A stretch of 8,762 nt of DNA from Halomonas sp. (GCA_003560175.1 PWIZ01000168.1:1-8762); one strand, 5' to 3'. Counted from the stretch's first letter, positions 1 to 6,330 are shown. Numbers and translations are program-made. The notes: generated from the sequence alone by a model not told the origin.

Positions 1-1160
1 ACCAGGCACTCCAGCAGCGAGTTGCTGGCCATGCGGTTGGCGCCGTGCAGGCCGGTGCAGGCGACTTCGCCGATGGCGTAGAGGTTCGCCACCGTGGTCG
101 CCCCGGTCAGGTCGGTGGACAGGCCTCCGCAGCTGTAGTGGGCGGCGGGCACCACCGGGATCGGTTCCCGGGTGATATCCAGGCCGCGGCCGGCGCAGTA
201 CGCCTGGATGGTGGGAAAGTGGTGGTGGATGGTGGCCTCGCCGAGGTGGCGGATATCGAGAAGCACATGGTCGCTGCCGGTGCGCTGCATCTCGGCGTCG
301 ATGGCACGGGCGACGATATCTCGCGGGGCTAGTTCGGCGCGAGGGTCCAGCGCCGGCATGAAGCGCTCGCCCCGGACGTTGAGCAGTCGACCGCCCTCTC
401 CGCGCACCGCCTCGCTGACCAGGAAGGGGGTGCCCTGCGGGTCAAAGAGGCAGGTGGGGTGGAACTGCTGGAACTCCAGATTCATCAGCTCAGCACCCAG
501 TTCGGCCCCCATCAGCATGCCTTCCCCGCAGGCCGGGTGGGGGCTGGTGGTATGGCGATAAAGCCCGCTGGCGCCTCCGGTGGCAAGCGCGGTGTCGCTG
601 GCCAGTAGCTCGTGCAGCTTGCCCTGGCTGTCCAGGCAGCGGGCACCGCGGCAGTGGCCGGCAGTGTCATCGATCAGGCCGATGGCGGTAAGGTCGTCCA
701 GTATCTGGATGGCGGGGTGCGCGGCCACGTGAGCCTGAAGGGTTTCCATCACGGCGAGGCCCGTGGCATCGGCGGCGTGGATGATGCGCCGGGCGCCGTG
801 GCCGCCCTCGCGGGTCAGGTGGTAGGGGTAGCCGGCATCGGGGCTGGGATCCGGGGTGAAGGGAACCCCCAGGGAGAGCAACCATTCGATGGCGGCCGGT
901 CCGTTTTCCACGGTGAAGCGCACCGCTGCCTCGTCACACAGGCCGTCTCCGGCGACCTGGGTGTCGGCGACGTGGGCGTCAAAGTCATCGCCGGGAGAGA
1001 GTACCGCGGCGATGCCGCCCTGAGCCCAACGGCTGGCGCCCAAGTCGTCACTGGCCGGCCGAAGCAGGGTAACCCGGCGTCGGTCGGCGATCTCCAGGGC
1101 CAGCACCAGGCCGGCAACGCCGCCGCCGATGATCAGCACATCATGGTTGCCTTGGGTCAT
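1..1160 (-). CDS. nadB: L-aspartate oxidase, partial (C-terminus beyond left edge)
   Basis: Flavoenzyme that oxidises L-aspartate to iminoaspartate, the first step of de novo NAD synthesis; NadA then condenses the product to quinolinate. The 386 visible residues begin with a dinucleotide-binding motif (IIGGGVAGL, residues 10-18), then SRWAQGGIAA (43-52), the FAD-contacting stretch around REGGHGARRIIHA (117-129), and HPACGEGM (208-215). H234 (in FQQFHPT), R280 (in APRDIVARAI) and H341 (in PAAHYSCGG) correspond to the E. coli active-site residues H244, R290 and H351. The E. coli protein has about 540 residues, so roughly 150 C-terminal residues lie off the window. The start ATG (1158-1160) has AAAGGA seven bases upstream, inside the end of the preceding FUSC-family gene. 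The two overlap by 20 bases, which suggests translational coupling. The reading frame is intact throughout. Confidence 0.96.
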   Translation of the reverse strand, partial: MTQGNHDVLIIGGGVAGLVLALEIADRRRVTLLRPASDDLGASRWAQGGIAAVLSPGDDFDAHVADTQVAGDGLCDEAAVRFTVENGPAAIEWLLSLGVPFTPDPSPDAGYPYHLTREGGHGARRIIHAADATGLAVMETLQAHVAAHPAIQILDDLTAIGLIDDTAGHCRGARCLDSQGKLHELLASDTALATGGASGLYRHTTSPHPACGEGMLMGAELGAELMNLEFQQFHPTCLFDPQGTPFLVSEAVRGEGGRLLNVRGERFMPALDPRAELAPRDIVARAIDAEMQRTGSDHVLLDIRHLGEATIHHHFPTIQAYCAGRGLDITREPIPVVPAAHYSCGGLSTDLTGATTVANLYAIGEVACTGLHGANRMASNSLLECL

Positions 1161-2286
1161 CTCGCTTTCCTTTGTCGATCTTGGCGATGTCGCGTCGCGC
1201 CCACTTGCGCCCCGAGGCGCGGTGCAGGCGGCGGCTGGGCAGGCGGGTCAGGCCACCCAGACGGGTGACCAGGTCGCTGGTTAGTCGCGCCAGCTCGCGG
1301 TTTAGCCAGAGATAGCCGCTGGGACTGAAGAGTACGCGCCCCTCGTCGCTGCGAGCGCTGGAGGCCAGTTCGGCATGGCGCTGGAGGTCGAACTCGCTCA
1401 CCGTGATCGCGATGGGCTGGCCGGTGCGGACCTGGAAAGCGAGGGTGCCGAGCTCCCGGGACAGGCGGTGCTGTTCAGCGCGCAGGCCCTTCATGGCCTC
1501 GATGCGGTCATGTCCCTCTCGGGTGGTCCAGTGGGTCTCCAGCAGCAGCTCGATGGTGGAGAGCATGCGGCGCTGCAGGGAGATGATGTCATCGAGTTCG
1601 TCACGATTCAGCCGTCGCTCGCGATGGATGGCATCGACCAGGCCACGCTGCTTGACCAGCGCGGAGCTGGTGGCCTTGAGCAGGGCGCGAGTGTCCACGT
1701 CCAGGGCCGACGCGGCGGTGGTGTGGACATGGAAGAGGCGCGCCATGCGATCGAGGTTCTCGGCCAGCATAAAGCGCATCATGTCCGTGGCCTTCTGGGG
1801 GAGCACCAGGACGGTCACGCTGATGCCGACCAGAGTGCCCAGTAGCACGTCAAAGGCACGCCACAGGCCAATATCCAGGTCATGGCTGCCGTCGCCGATG
1901 ACCAGCAGCAGGCTGATGGCGAACATCAGGCCGCTGTAACCGTGGCGGTTGCCAAAGGTGAGCCAGGTGGCAACGCCGATGGCGACGAGGCTGCCGGCGG
2001 GGATCAGCAGGTGCAGGGCGGGAGGAAAGAGGATCAACAAAAGACCGGTGGCCGCACCGAGCACGGTGCCGAGAAGGCGCTGGCGACCCTTGTCGAGCAC
2101 GCCGCCGATATGCGGCAGGTTGCCCATCACCATGACGGTGCTGACGAGCGCCCAGCTGGAGTGGGGAATCTCGAACAAGCGAATGATGCCGAAGGTGATC
2201 AGCAGGGCGAGAGTCACGCGCAGCACATGCAGGCGTTGTCGATAGCGATAGGTGAAAAAGGGGTCGCGCAGGGGCGGCAAATTCAT
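1141..2286 (-). CDS. FUSC-family inner-membrane protein
   Basis: A 381-residue membrane protein of the fusaric-acid-resistance-like (FUSC/YccS-like) superfamily; substrate unknown. The N-terminal half has about six hydrophobic segments (roughly residues 21-38, 44-55, 71-88, 92-109, 117-131, 143-163). Between segments 2 and 3 lies the conserved-looking turn GNLPHIGGVLDKGRQRLLGT (55-74), typical of the family. Residues 165-381 are hydrophilic, helical and arginine-rich, probably cytoplasmic. Related proteins are proposed exporters of aromatic acids or envelope stress compounds; that is family knowledge, not shown here. I chose the ATG at 2284-2286, which has GAGG nine bases upstream. The frame stays open upstream, but only because it reads through two tRNA genes. 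The gene begins 59 bases after tRNA-Leu with no clear promoter or terminator between, so it may be transcribed with the tRNAs. It overlaps nadB by 20 bases. Confidence 0.85.
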   Translation of the reverse strand: MNLPPLRDPFFTYRYRQRLHVLRVTLALLITFGIIRLFEIPHSSWALVSTVMVMGNLPHIGGVLDKGRQRLLGTVLGAATGLLLILFPPALHLLIPAGSLVAIGVATWLTFGNRHGYSGLMFAISLLLVIGDGSHDLDIGLWRAFDVLLGTLVGISVTVLVLPQKATDMMRFMLAENLDRMARLFHVHTTAASALDVDTRALLKATSSALVKQRGLVDAIHRERRLNRDELDDIISLQRRMLSTIELLLETHWTTREGHDRIEAMKGLRAEQHRLSRELGTLAFQVRTGQPIAITVSEFDLQRHAELASSARSDEGRVLFSPSGYLWLNRELARLTSDLVTRLGGLTRLPSRRLHRASGRKWARRDIAKIDKGKRDDPRQP

Positions 2287-2299
2287 GAGGCAGGGCCTC
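2287..2299 (-). promoter_or_regulatory. Small hairpin enclosing the FUSC-gene ribosome binding site
   Basis: The five bases directly before the start codon can pair with the segment containing the Shine-Dalgarno GAGG: GAGGC / GCCTC with a three-base loop. If it forms in the mRNA it would hide the ribosome binding site and lower translation. The pairing is seen; its regulatory effect is inferred. Confidence 0.4.
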
Positions 2300-2345
2300 G
2301 CAGGGTTGCCACTTTGGTGTCGGTCCAGGCGAAGGACGGAGAGAC

Positions 2346-2432
2346 TGGTGCCCGGAGCCGGACTCGAACCGGCACGGTGTCGCCACCGAGGGATTTTAAG
2401 TCCCTTGCGTCTACCAATTTCGCCATCCGGGC
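2346..2432 (-). tRNA. tRNA-Leu (anticodon UAA)
   Basis: An 87-base class II tRNA. Acceptor arms GCCCGGA and TCCGGGC pair fully, with discriminator A and an encoded CCA (2346-2348). The anticodon loop is CTTAAAA, giving UAA at 2396-2398. It has a long variable arm as expected for leucine tRNA, and a GGTTCGAGTCC T-arm. It is last of three tRNAs transcribed leftward, matching the E. coli glyW-cysT-leuZ order downstream of pgsA. Confidence 0.97.
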
Positions 2433-2461
2433 GGCACGGTGTCGAGCAGAAACAGGGGGAG

Positions 2462-2535
2462 TGGAGGCTGGAGTCGGAATCGAACCGGCGTACACGGAGT
2501 TGCAGTCCGCTGCATAACCACTCTGCCATCCAGCC
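2462..2535 (-). tRNA. tRNA-Cys (anticodon GCA)
   Basis: A 74-base tRNA with acceptor arms GGCTGGA / TCCAGCC, the discriminator U typical of cysteine tRNA, and an encoded CCA (2462-2464). The anticodon loop CTGCAAC gives GCA, and the T-arm carries GGTTCGATTCC. It is the middle gene of the Gly-Cys-Leu operon. The 29 bases to tRNA-Leu hold no visible signal. Confidence 0.97.
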
Positions 2536-2551
2536 TCATCGAGTCGTGTTG

Positions 2552-2572
2552 CATCTTCTCGGGGAGAAGATG
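2552..2572 (-). other. Hairpin in the tRNA-Gly / tRNA-Cys spacer
   Basis: A perfect 9-bp stem (CATCTTCTC / GAGAAGATG) with a three-base loop fills most of the spacer. Its 5' bases on the transcript are the last two bases (CA) of the encoded CCA end of tRNA-Gly. No T-run follows, so it is unlikely to be a terminator. A processing stem in the polycistronic precursor is more plausible (inference). Confidence 0.5.
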
Positions 2573-2645
2573 GAGCGGGAAACGAGATTCGAACTCGCGA
2601 CCCCAACCTTGGCAAGGTTGTGCTCTACCACTGAGCTATTCCCGC
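2571..2645 (-). tRNA. tRNA-Gly (anticodon GCC)
   Basis: A 75-base tRNA with acceptor arms GCGGGAA / TTCCCGC, discriminator U and an encoded CCA. The anticodon stem-loop is ACCTTGCCAAGGT, giving anticodon GCC. The D-arm (AGCTCAGTGGTAGAGC) is one base shorter than the E. coli counterpart as I recall it. It is the first gene of the operon, about nine bases after the expected transcription start. Confidence 0.97.
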
Positions 2646-2660
2646 CTGACTCGAAAGCGA

Positions 2661-2688
2661 ATTATACGGATAAGTCGGTGACTGTCAA
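2661..2688 (-). promoter_or_regulatory. Consensus sigma-70 promoter of the tRNA Gly-Cys-Leu operon
   Basis: The minus strand carries a perfect -35 hexamer TTGACA (2683-2688), a 16-base spacer and a perfect -10 hexamer TATAAT (2661-2666). Transcription would start near 2654, just before tRNA-Gly at 2645. It separates the tRNA genes from pgsA, so the tRNAs need not depend on read-through from uvrC-pgsA. Confidence 0.92.
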
Positions 2689-2703
2689 ACGCTTTTGCAG
2701 CCG

Positions 2704-2730
2704 AGCTGACGCCAAGTGTTGGGCGCAGCT
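2704..2730 (-). terminator. Possible stem-loop after pgsA
   Basis: Immediately after the pgsA stop codon the minus strand can fold with AGCT pairing to AGCT outside and CGCC(C)AA / TTGGCG inside (one bulged C). No T-run follows, so it is at best a weak or Rho-assisted end for the uvrC-pgsA transcript, or a 3'-end protecting stem. Confidence 0.35.
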
Positions 2731-3279
2731 TCACATGGAGTCGCTGAGGTGCGGCCAGGCGGCGCGCAGGTAGAGCGCCATGGACCACAGGGTCAGTACA
2801 GCGGCCGCGTAGAGGGTCGCCACGGCCAGCAGCGCGATGGGAGTGCCGGGTGAAAAGGCCAGCAATAGGAAGATGGCGGCCATCTGCAGGGTTGTCTTCA
2901 CCTTGCCGATCCATGAAACCGCTACCTGGCCACGCTTGCCCATCTCTGCCATCCACTCGCGCAGCGCCGAGATGACGATCTCGCGGCCGATGATCACCAG
3001 CGCCGGCAGCGTCAGCCAGATCGACTCATAGCGCTCGATCATCAGCGCCAGGGCCACGGCGACCATCAGCTTGTCTGCCACCGGGTCGAGGAAGGCGCCG
3101 AAGGGCGTCGCCTGATTCCAGCGCCGGGCCAGGTAGCCGTCCAGCCAGTCGGTGATCGCGGCCACGGCGAACAGGCCGGCGGCCACCGGCATGCTCCACG
3201 AGAAGGGCAGGTAGAAGAGCACCACCAGCAGAGGGATGAAGGCGATACGAGCCAGAGTGAGAATATTGGGGATGTTCAT
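2731..3279 (-). CDS. pgsA: CDP-diacylglycerol--glycerol-3-phosphate 3-phosphatidyltransferase
   Basis: Makes phosphatidylglycerophosphate from CDP-diacylglycerol and glycerol-3-phosphate, the committed step to phosphatidylglycerol and cardiolipin, in the inner membrane. The 182-residue length matches the E. coli enzyme. The complete CDP-alcohol phosphotransferase signature is present: D44, D47-G48, A51-R52, G61, D65 and D69 with standard spacing; the aspartates bind metal and substrate. The N-terminus [12 protein letters not shown] is typical of the family. Hydrophobic segments lie near residues 12-24, 30-42, 71-80, 86-98, 131-145 and 148-170. The ATG at 3277-3279 has AAGGA twelve bases upstream, a somewhat long spacing. 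It lies 69 bases after uvrC on the same strand and is probably co-transcribed with it, as in E. coli. Confidence 0.95.
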   Translation of the reverse strand: MNIPNILTLARIAFIPLLVVLFYLPFSWSMPVAAGLFAVAAITDWLDGYLARRWNQATPFGAFLDPVADKLMVAVALALMIERYESIWLTLPALVIIGREIVISALREWMAEMGKRGQVAVSWIGKVKTTLQMAAIFLLLAFSPGTPIALLAVATLYAAAVLTLWSMALYLRAAWPHLSDSM

Positions 3280-3348
3280 CGCGGGACGCTGTCCTTGCCG
3301 GTGATGTGGTGCCGAGGCGCCGGGACATTCTATCCGCCTTGACGGCCT

Positions 3349-5163
3349 TCATCCATGCAGGGCGCGATGAATTGCCTCGGCCAGGGTGGCGCTGATGCCG
3401 GGGGCCCGCGTGAGCTCTTCGCGACTGGCCTGCTTGACTCCCTGGAGACCGCCGAAGAAACGCAGCAGCTCGCGCCTGCGTTTGGGCCCTACGCCGGGGA
3501 TCCCCTCGAGCGTCGAGGTGCGCCGTGCCTTGTCGCGGCGGTTGCGATGACCGGTGATGGCGAAGCGATGGGCTTCATCACGCACGTGCTGGATCAGGTG
3601 CAGGGCGGGGGAGGCGGGGTCAAGGTCCAGGGCACGGTCCACGGTTTCGAGAAACAGGGTCTCCAGGCCCGCTTTGCGGGTGGTGCCCTTGGCAACGCCC
3701 ACCAGTGCCACGCCGCTGACACCGAGTTCGACGAACACTTCGCGGGCAAGGTTGAGCTGCCCCTTGCCGCCATCCACCAACAGCACATCGGGGCGTACCC
3801 CTTCACCGTCGGCCAGGCGTCGAAAGCGCCGAATCAGTGCCTGGCGCATGGCGGCATAGTCATCGCCAGCGGCTACCCCCTCGATATTGAAGCGGCGGTA
3901 GTCGGACTTGCGCGGCCCATTCTCGTCGAACACCACGCAGGAGGCGACCGTGGCTTCCCCGTGGCTGTGGCTGATGTCGAAACACTCCAGGCGTCTGGGC
4001 GTGTCGGCTAGGCCGAGGGTTTCGCGCAGCGCCGCAAAGCGGCGTGTGAGCTGGACCTGGCTGGCCAGCTGGCCAGCCAGCTGCTGCTCGGCGTTGGTGA
4101 CGGCCAGGGACTGCCACTGGGCCCGGTGTCCCCGCACCCGGTCGGTGATGCGCACCCGCTTGCCGGCGCGTTCGCTGAGCGCGGCGCTGATCAGCTCCCG
4201 ATCCGCCAGGGTGTGGCTGGTGATCAGCTCCCGCGGGATCTCCCGGGTCTGGCCCAGGTAGTACTGGCTGACGAACTCCGCGAGCAAGTCGTCGGCGGGC
4301 AGATCGAGCCCGTTGGTGGGCGCGTGGTGGCGGGCACCCAGCAGCCGGCCGTGGCGTACGCTGAGCACCGAGATGCACAGCGCTCCCGGGCGGGTGGCCA
4401 GGGCAAAGAAGTCGGCATCGCCGTCGCCGGTGTCGACGAACTGGCGCTGCTGGAGCTGACGCAGCTGCTGAATCTGGTCGCGCAGCCGGGCGGCTTCCTC
4501 GAAGTCGAGTTCACGGCTGGCCGCCTCCATGGCCGAGGTCAGTTCCTGAGTGACCTGATTACTCTTGCCCTCCAGGCACTGCACGGCATGTTCCAGGTCG
4601 CGACGATAGTCCGCCTCGTTGATGTGGCCGACGCAGGGGGCGCTGCAGCGCTCGATCTGATATTGCAGGCAGGGCCGGGTGCGGTGGGCGAAGACGCTGT
4701 CTTCGCAGTTGCGGATGCGAAAGATCTTCTGCATCAGCGACAGGCTCTCGCGCACCGCAAGGCTGCTGGGATAGGGGCCGAGGTAGCGGCCGTCGTCACG
4801 GCGCGTTCGGGCCCGCTTGTACTCAAGGGCCGGGAAGGGGTGGCGGTCGGTGACAAAGACGAAGGGGTAGGACTTGTCGTCGCGCAGCAGGATGTTATAG
4901 GGCGGGCGCAGCTCCTTGATCAGGGTCTGTTCCAGCAGCAGGGCCTCGGTCTCGCTGTTGGTTACCGTGACCTGGATGTCGTCAATGCGCGCCACCAGCG
5001 CCTGGGTCTTGGCGTTCAGTGTGCCCCGGAAGTAGCTGGCCAGGCGCGCTTTGAGGCGCCTGGCCTTGCCCACATAGAGGGTGTCGCCCTGGGCGTCCAG
5101 CATGCGATAGACACCTGGTGACTCGCTGGCGCTGCCGAGGAATTGGCGGTAATCGAAGCTCAT
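3349..5163 (-). CDS. uvrC: Excinuclease ABC subunit C
   Basis: Nuclease of nucleotide excision repair. It joins the UvrB-DNA complex at a lesion and cuts on both sides. At 604 residues it matches the family (E. coli 610). Domains in order: the GIY-YIG nuclease for the 3' cut (GVY 17-19, YVGKA 30-34, R40, catalytic E78, RDDKSYP 94-100); a cysteine cluster C153, C165, C173, C177, equivalent to that reported to hold a [4Fe-4S] cluster in E. coli UvrC; a UVR helical hairpin for UvrB contact (about 203-238); an RNase H-like nuclease for the 5' cut (D396, D435, D464 and H532, by analogy with E. coli D399, D438, D466 and H538); and tandem helix-hairpin-helix DNA-binding motifs (549-604). The ATG at 5161-5163 gives the expected N-terminus, but its Shine-Dalgarno is poor. 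It lies 70 bases after the gacA homologue, the conserved uvrY-uvrC arrangement. Confidence 0.97.
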   Translation of the reverse strand: MSFDYRQFLGSASESPGVYRMLDAQGDTLYVGKARRLKARLASYFRGTLNAKTQALVARIDDIQVTVTNSETEALLLEQTLIKELRPPYNILLRDDKSYPFVFVTDRHPFPALEYKRARTRRDDGRYLGPYPSSLAVRESLSLMQKIFRIRNCEDSVFAHRTRPCLQYQIERCSAPCVGHINEADYRRDLEHAVQCLEGKSNQVTQELTSAMEAASRELDFEEAARLRDQIQQLRQLQQRQFVDTGDGDADFFALATRPGALCISVLSVRHGRLLGARHHAPTNGLDLPADDLLAEFVSQYYLGQTREIPRELITSHTLADRELISAALSERAGKRVRITDRVRGHRAQWQSLAVTNAEQQLAGQLASQVQLTRRFAALRETLGLADTPRRLECFDISHSHGEATVASCVVFDENGPRKSDYRRFNIEGVAAGDDYAAMRQALIRRFRRLADGEGVRPDVLLVDGGKGQLNLAREVFVELGVSGVALVGVAKGTTRKAGLETLFLETVDRALDLDPASPALHLIQHVRDEAHRFAITGHRNRRDKARRTSTLEGIPGVGPKRRRELLRFFGGLQGVKQASREELTRAPGISATLAEAIHRALHG

Positions 5164-5207
5164 GGACGAGGTTCAGTCGCGGATGATGGCACCATCCTAG
5201 CAGATGA

Positions 5208-5228
5208 TGCCGGGCGGTAGGCCCGGCA
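5208..5228 (-). other. Stem-loop between gacA and uvrC
   Basis: An 8-bp perfect stem (TGCCGGGC / GCCCGGCA) with a five-base loop starts five bases after the gacA stop codon. On the minus strand no T-run follows, so it is not a canonical intrinsic terminator. It could partly end gacA transcripts or set the 3' end after processing, lowering uvrC relative to gacA. Confidence 0.5.
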
Positions 5229-5233
5229 GGCGC

Positions 5234-5881
5234 TCACTCCAGGCTGGCGAAACCTTCCACCAGGCCGTGCCGAAGACCGAGGTGGGTCAGCTCCACGTCG
5301 GTCTGCACGTCCAGCTTGTCGAAGATACGATACCGGTAGGTGTTCACCGTCTTGGGGCTGAGGAAGAGTCGGTCGGAAATGTCGGCCACCTTCTGGCAGT
5401 TGACGATCATCATCGCCACCTGCATTTCGCGCTGAGAGAGCTGATCGAAGGGGTTCTCCGTCCCATCGATACGCGACAGCACCAGCCGCTGGGCGACCTC
5501 CGGGCTGACATAGCGTTGGCCGTGGAAGACGCCGCGGATGGCAGAGACCATCTCTTCGTGCTGGCAGTCCTTGCTGAGGAAGCCGAAGGCGCCGGCATCG
5601 AGCAGGCGCTGGGCGAAGGCCTCCTCGAGCCAAGCGGTCAACACCAGCACGCGGGTGTCCGGCTGGGTGCGGTGGATCTTGCGAGTGGCTTCCAGGCCGC
5701 CGATCCCGGGCATGCGGATATCCATCAGCACCACGTCGGGCGAAAGGCGGCGGGTCTCGGCGATGGCGGTCTCACCATCGCAGGCCTCGCCGACCACGCT
5801 GAGACCCTCTTCGGCGTTCAGCAGGTGGGCGATGCTGGTCCTCACCAGGTGATGGTCGTCGGCAATCAATACCCGGATCAA
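5234..5881 (-). CDS. gacA: GacA/UvrY-type two-component response regulator
   Basis: DNA-binding response regulator of the GacS/GacA (BarA/UvrY) system. The family activates transcription of small RNAs that titrate CsrA/RsmA, controlling secondary metabolism, biofilm and stress traits. With the TTG start the protein has 215 residues (E. coli UvrY 218). The receiver domain carries acidic D8-D9, phospho-acceptor D54 (LMDIRMPG), T82 and K104 (FLSKD). A LuxR/NarL helix-turn-helix follows at about 145-210 (LSQREMQV, VADISDRLFLSPKTVNTYRYR). I chose TTG at 5879-5881 because CAGGAG lies eight bases upstream and the product begins (M)IRVLIADDH, matching family N-termini. The ATG at 5957-5959 would add 26 unrelated residues. 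It is upstream of uvrC as in E. coli. The partner sensor kinase is not in the window. The call of this orthologous group is firm; GacA and UvrY are names for the same group. Confidence 0.94.
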   Translation of the reverse strand: MIRVLIADDHHLVRTSIAHLLNAEEGLSVVGEACDGETAIAETRRLSPDVVLMDIRMPGIGGLEATRKIHRTQPDTRVLVLTAWLEEAFAQRLLDAGAFGFLSKDCQHEEMVSAIRGVFHGQRYVSPEVAQRLVLSRIDGTENPFDQLSQREMQVAMMIVNCQKVADISDRLFLSPKTVNTYRYRIFDKLDVQTDVELTHLGLRHGLVEGFASLE

Positions 5882-5889
5882 GGCAGCGA

Positions 5890-5895
5890 CTCCTG
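5890..5895 (-). promoter_or_regulatory. Shine-Dalgarno that fixes the TTG start of gacA
   Basis: CAGGAG on the minus strand, with eight bases between it and the TTG at 5879-5881. No comparably placed ATG exists near the conserved N-terminus, so this site decides the start. It also contains an AGGA motif of the kind CsrA/RsmA recognises. Confidence 0.75.
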
Positions 5896-6003
5896 AGCGT
5901 CTTGGCTGATAGGGAAAAGCTGTGGGAGATGAGAGCTCCCATGTCGAAGAGTGGCACAACTTCGGGGAAGGTGGAAAGTATCCTTGGGTTTAGTATTCGG
6001 GGG

Positions 6004-6032
6004 TTGACGCTATTCGTCGGGCTGCGTAATAT
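6004..6032 (+). promoter_or_regulatory. Promoter of tRNA-Ala
   Basis: TTGACG (6004-6009), a 17-base spacer and TAATAT (6027-6032) form a strong sigma-70-like promoter. Transcription would begin near 6039, about 24 bases before the tRNA. The leader contains CTCGT (6037-6041) and ACGAG (6051-6055) arms flanking CTCGCGAG, possibly a small processing stem. Confidence 0.82.
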
Positions 6033-6062
6033 CTGCCTCGTTCTCGCGAGACGAGACAGCGT

Positions 6063-6138
6063 GGGGCCTTAGCTCAGCTGGGAGAGCGCAACACTGGCAG
6101 TGTTGAGGTCAGCGGTTCGATCCCGCTAGGCTCCACCA
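6063..6138 (+). tRNA. tRNA-Ala (anticodon GGC)
   Basis: A 76-base tRNA with acceptor arms GGGGCCT / AGGCTCC containing the G3:U70 wobble pair, the main identity element for alanyl-tRNA synthetase. The discriminator is A and CCA is encoded (6136-6138). The anticodon loop CTGGCAG gives GGC at 6096-6098, reading GCC and GCU codons. It is a single-gene unit with its own promoter, opposite in direction to its neighbours on both sides. Confidence 0.97.
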
Positions 6139-6148
6139 ATAAGACATT

Positions 6149-6191
6149 ACGAATTAGCCGCTTGGCGCTCTGCGCCAGGCGGCTAATTCGT
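6149..6191 (+). terminator. Long hairpin downstream of tRNA-Ala (probable transcript end)
   Basis: A 20-bp stem (6149-6168 with 6172-6191) closed by a TCT loop. All pairs are Watson-Crick except T6162 with G6178. It lies ten bases after the tRNA 3' end and so is well placed to end or trim the tRNA precursor. It lacks a following T-run on either strand, so a classical intrinsic terminator is doubtful. The structure is certain; the role is inferred. Confidence 0.6.
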
Positions 6192-6212
6192 GTGCGCCGA
6201 AAAACGCTCTTC

Positions 6213-6247
6213 ACAAAATGCCCCGCCGCGGCGATGCCGGGCGGGGC
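6213..6247 (-). terminator. Intrinsic terminator of the small minus-strand gene
   Basis: GCCCCGCC (6220-6227) pairs with GGCGGGGC (6240-6247), enclosing an inner CGGC-GAT-GCCG hairpin with one unpaired base. On the minus strand the stem is followed by ATTTTGTG, so it reads as a Rho-independent terminator about 100 bases after the stop codon of the gene at 6348-6662. Confidence 0.75.
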
Positions 6248-6249
6248 TA

Positions 6250-6330
6250 GGTCTCTGGTCGCTTCAGGGTCCTGCGGAACAGTCCCTTGGGTAGTCCCTC
6301 GCATGGTCCTTCTGCCTGGTCCTTCTGGCA
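6250..6330 (-). repeat. Degenerate 12-13 bp repeat with five GGAC motifs (3' UTR)
   Basis: On the minus strand GGAC occurs at 6319-6322, 6306-6309, 6294-6297, 6282-6285 and 6269-6272, spaced 13, 12, 12 and 13 bases. Each is preceded by A or AG, giving AAGGACC, AAGGACC, GAGGGAC, AAGGGAC and CAGGACC. The first two units are near identical (AGAAGGACCAGGC and AGAAGGACCATGC). At least one GGA can sit in the loop of a small stem (TGCC / GGCA, 6313-6330). The tract lies between the stop codon of the 104-residue gene and its terminator. It could be an array of CsrA/RsmA sites or merely a decayed tandem repeat. Confidence 0.6.

Noticed and set aside
1375..2517. Plus-strand frames opposite the FUSC-family gene
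   Set aside because: They mirror its codon bias, lack ribosome binding sites and give low-complexity A/G/R-rich products.
2287..2529. N-terminal extension of the FUSC-family frame starting with MAEWLCSG
   Set aside because: These residues come from translating tRNA-Cys and tRNA-Leu. The true start at 2286 has a Shine-Dalgarno and a family-like N-terminus.
2252..2773. Plus-strand frames across the tRNA cluster (e.g. products containing GAGLEPARCRHRGILSPLR or RETRFELATPTLARL)
   Set aside because: Well-known artefacts from reading the antisense strand of tRNA-Leu and tRNA-Gly; no coding support.
4126..5121. Plus-strand 331-codon frame antisense to uvrC
   Set aside because: A long open frame is expected opposite a GC-rich gene. 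The uvrC frame carries all catalytic motifs and the antisense product resembles nothing.
5882..5959. ATG at 5957-5959 as start of gacA
   Set aside because: It adds 26 residues unlike any response regulator, while TTG at 5879-5881 has a well-placed CAGGAG and yields the family length.
6250..6330. CRISPR-like array
   Set aside because: The repeat period is 12-13 bases and degenerate, with no spacers of normal length and no cas genes.
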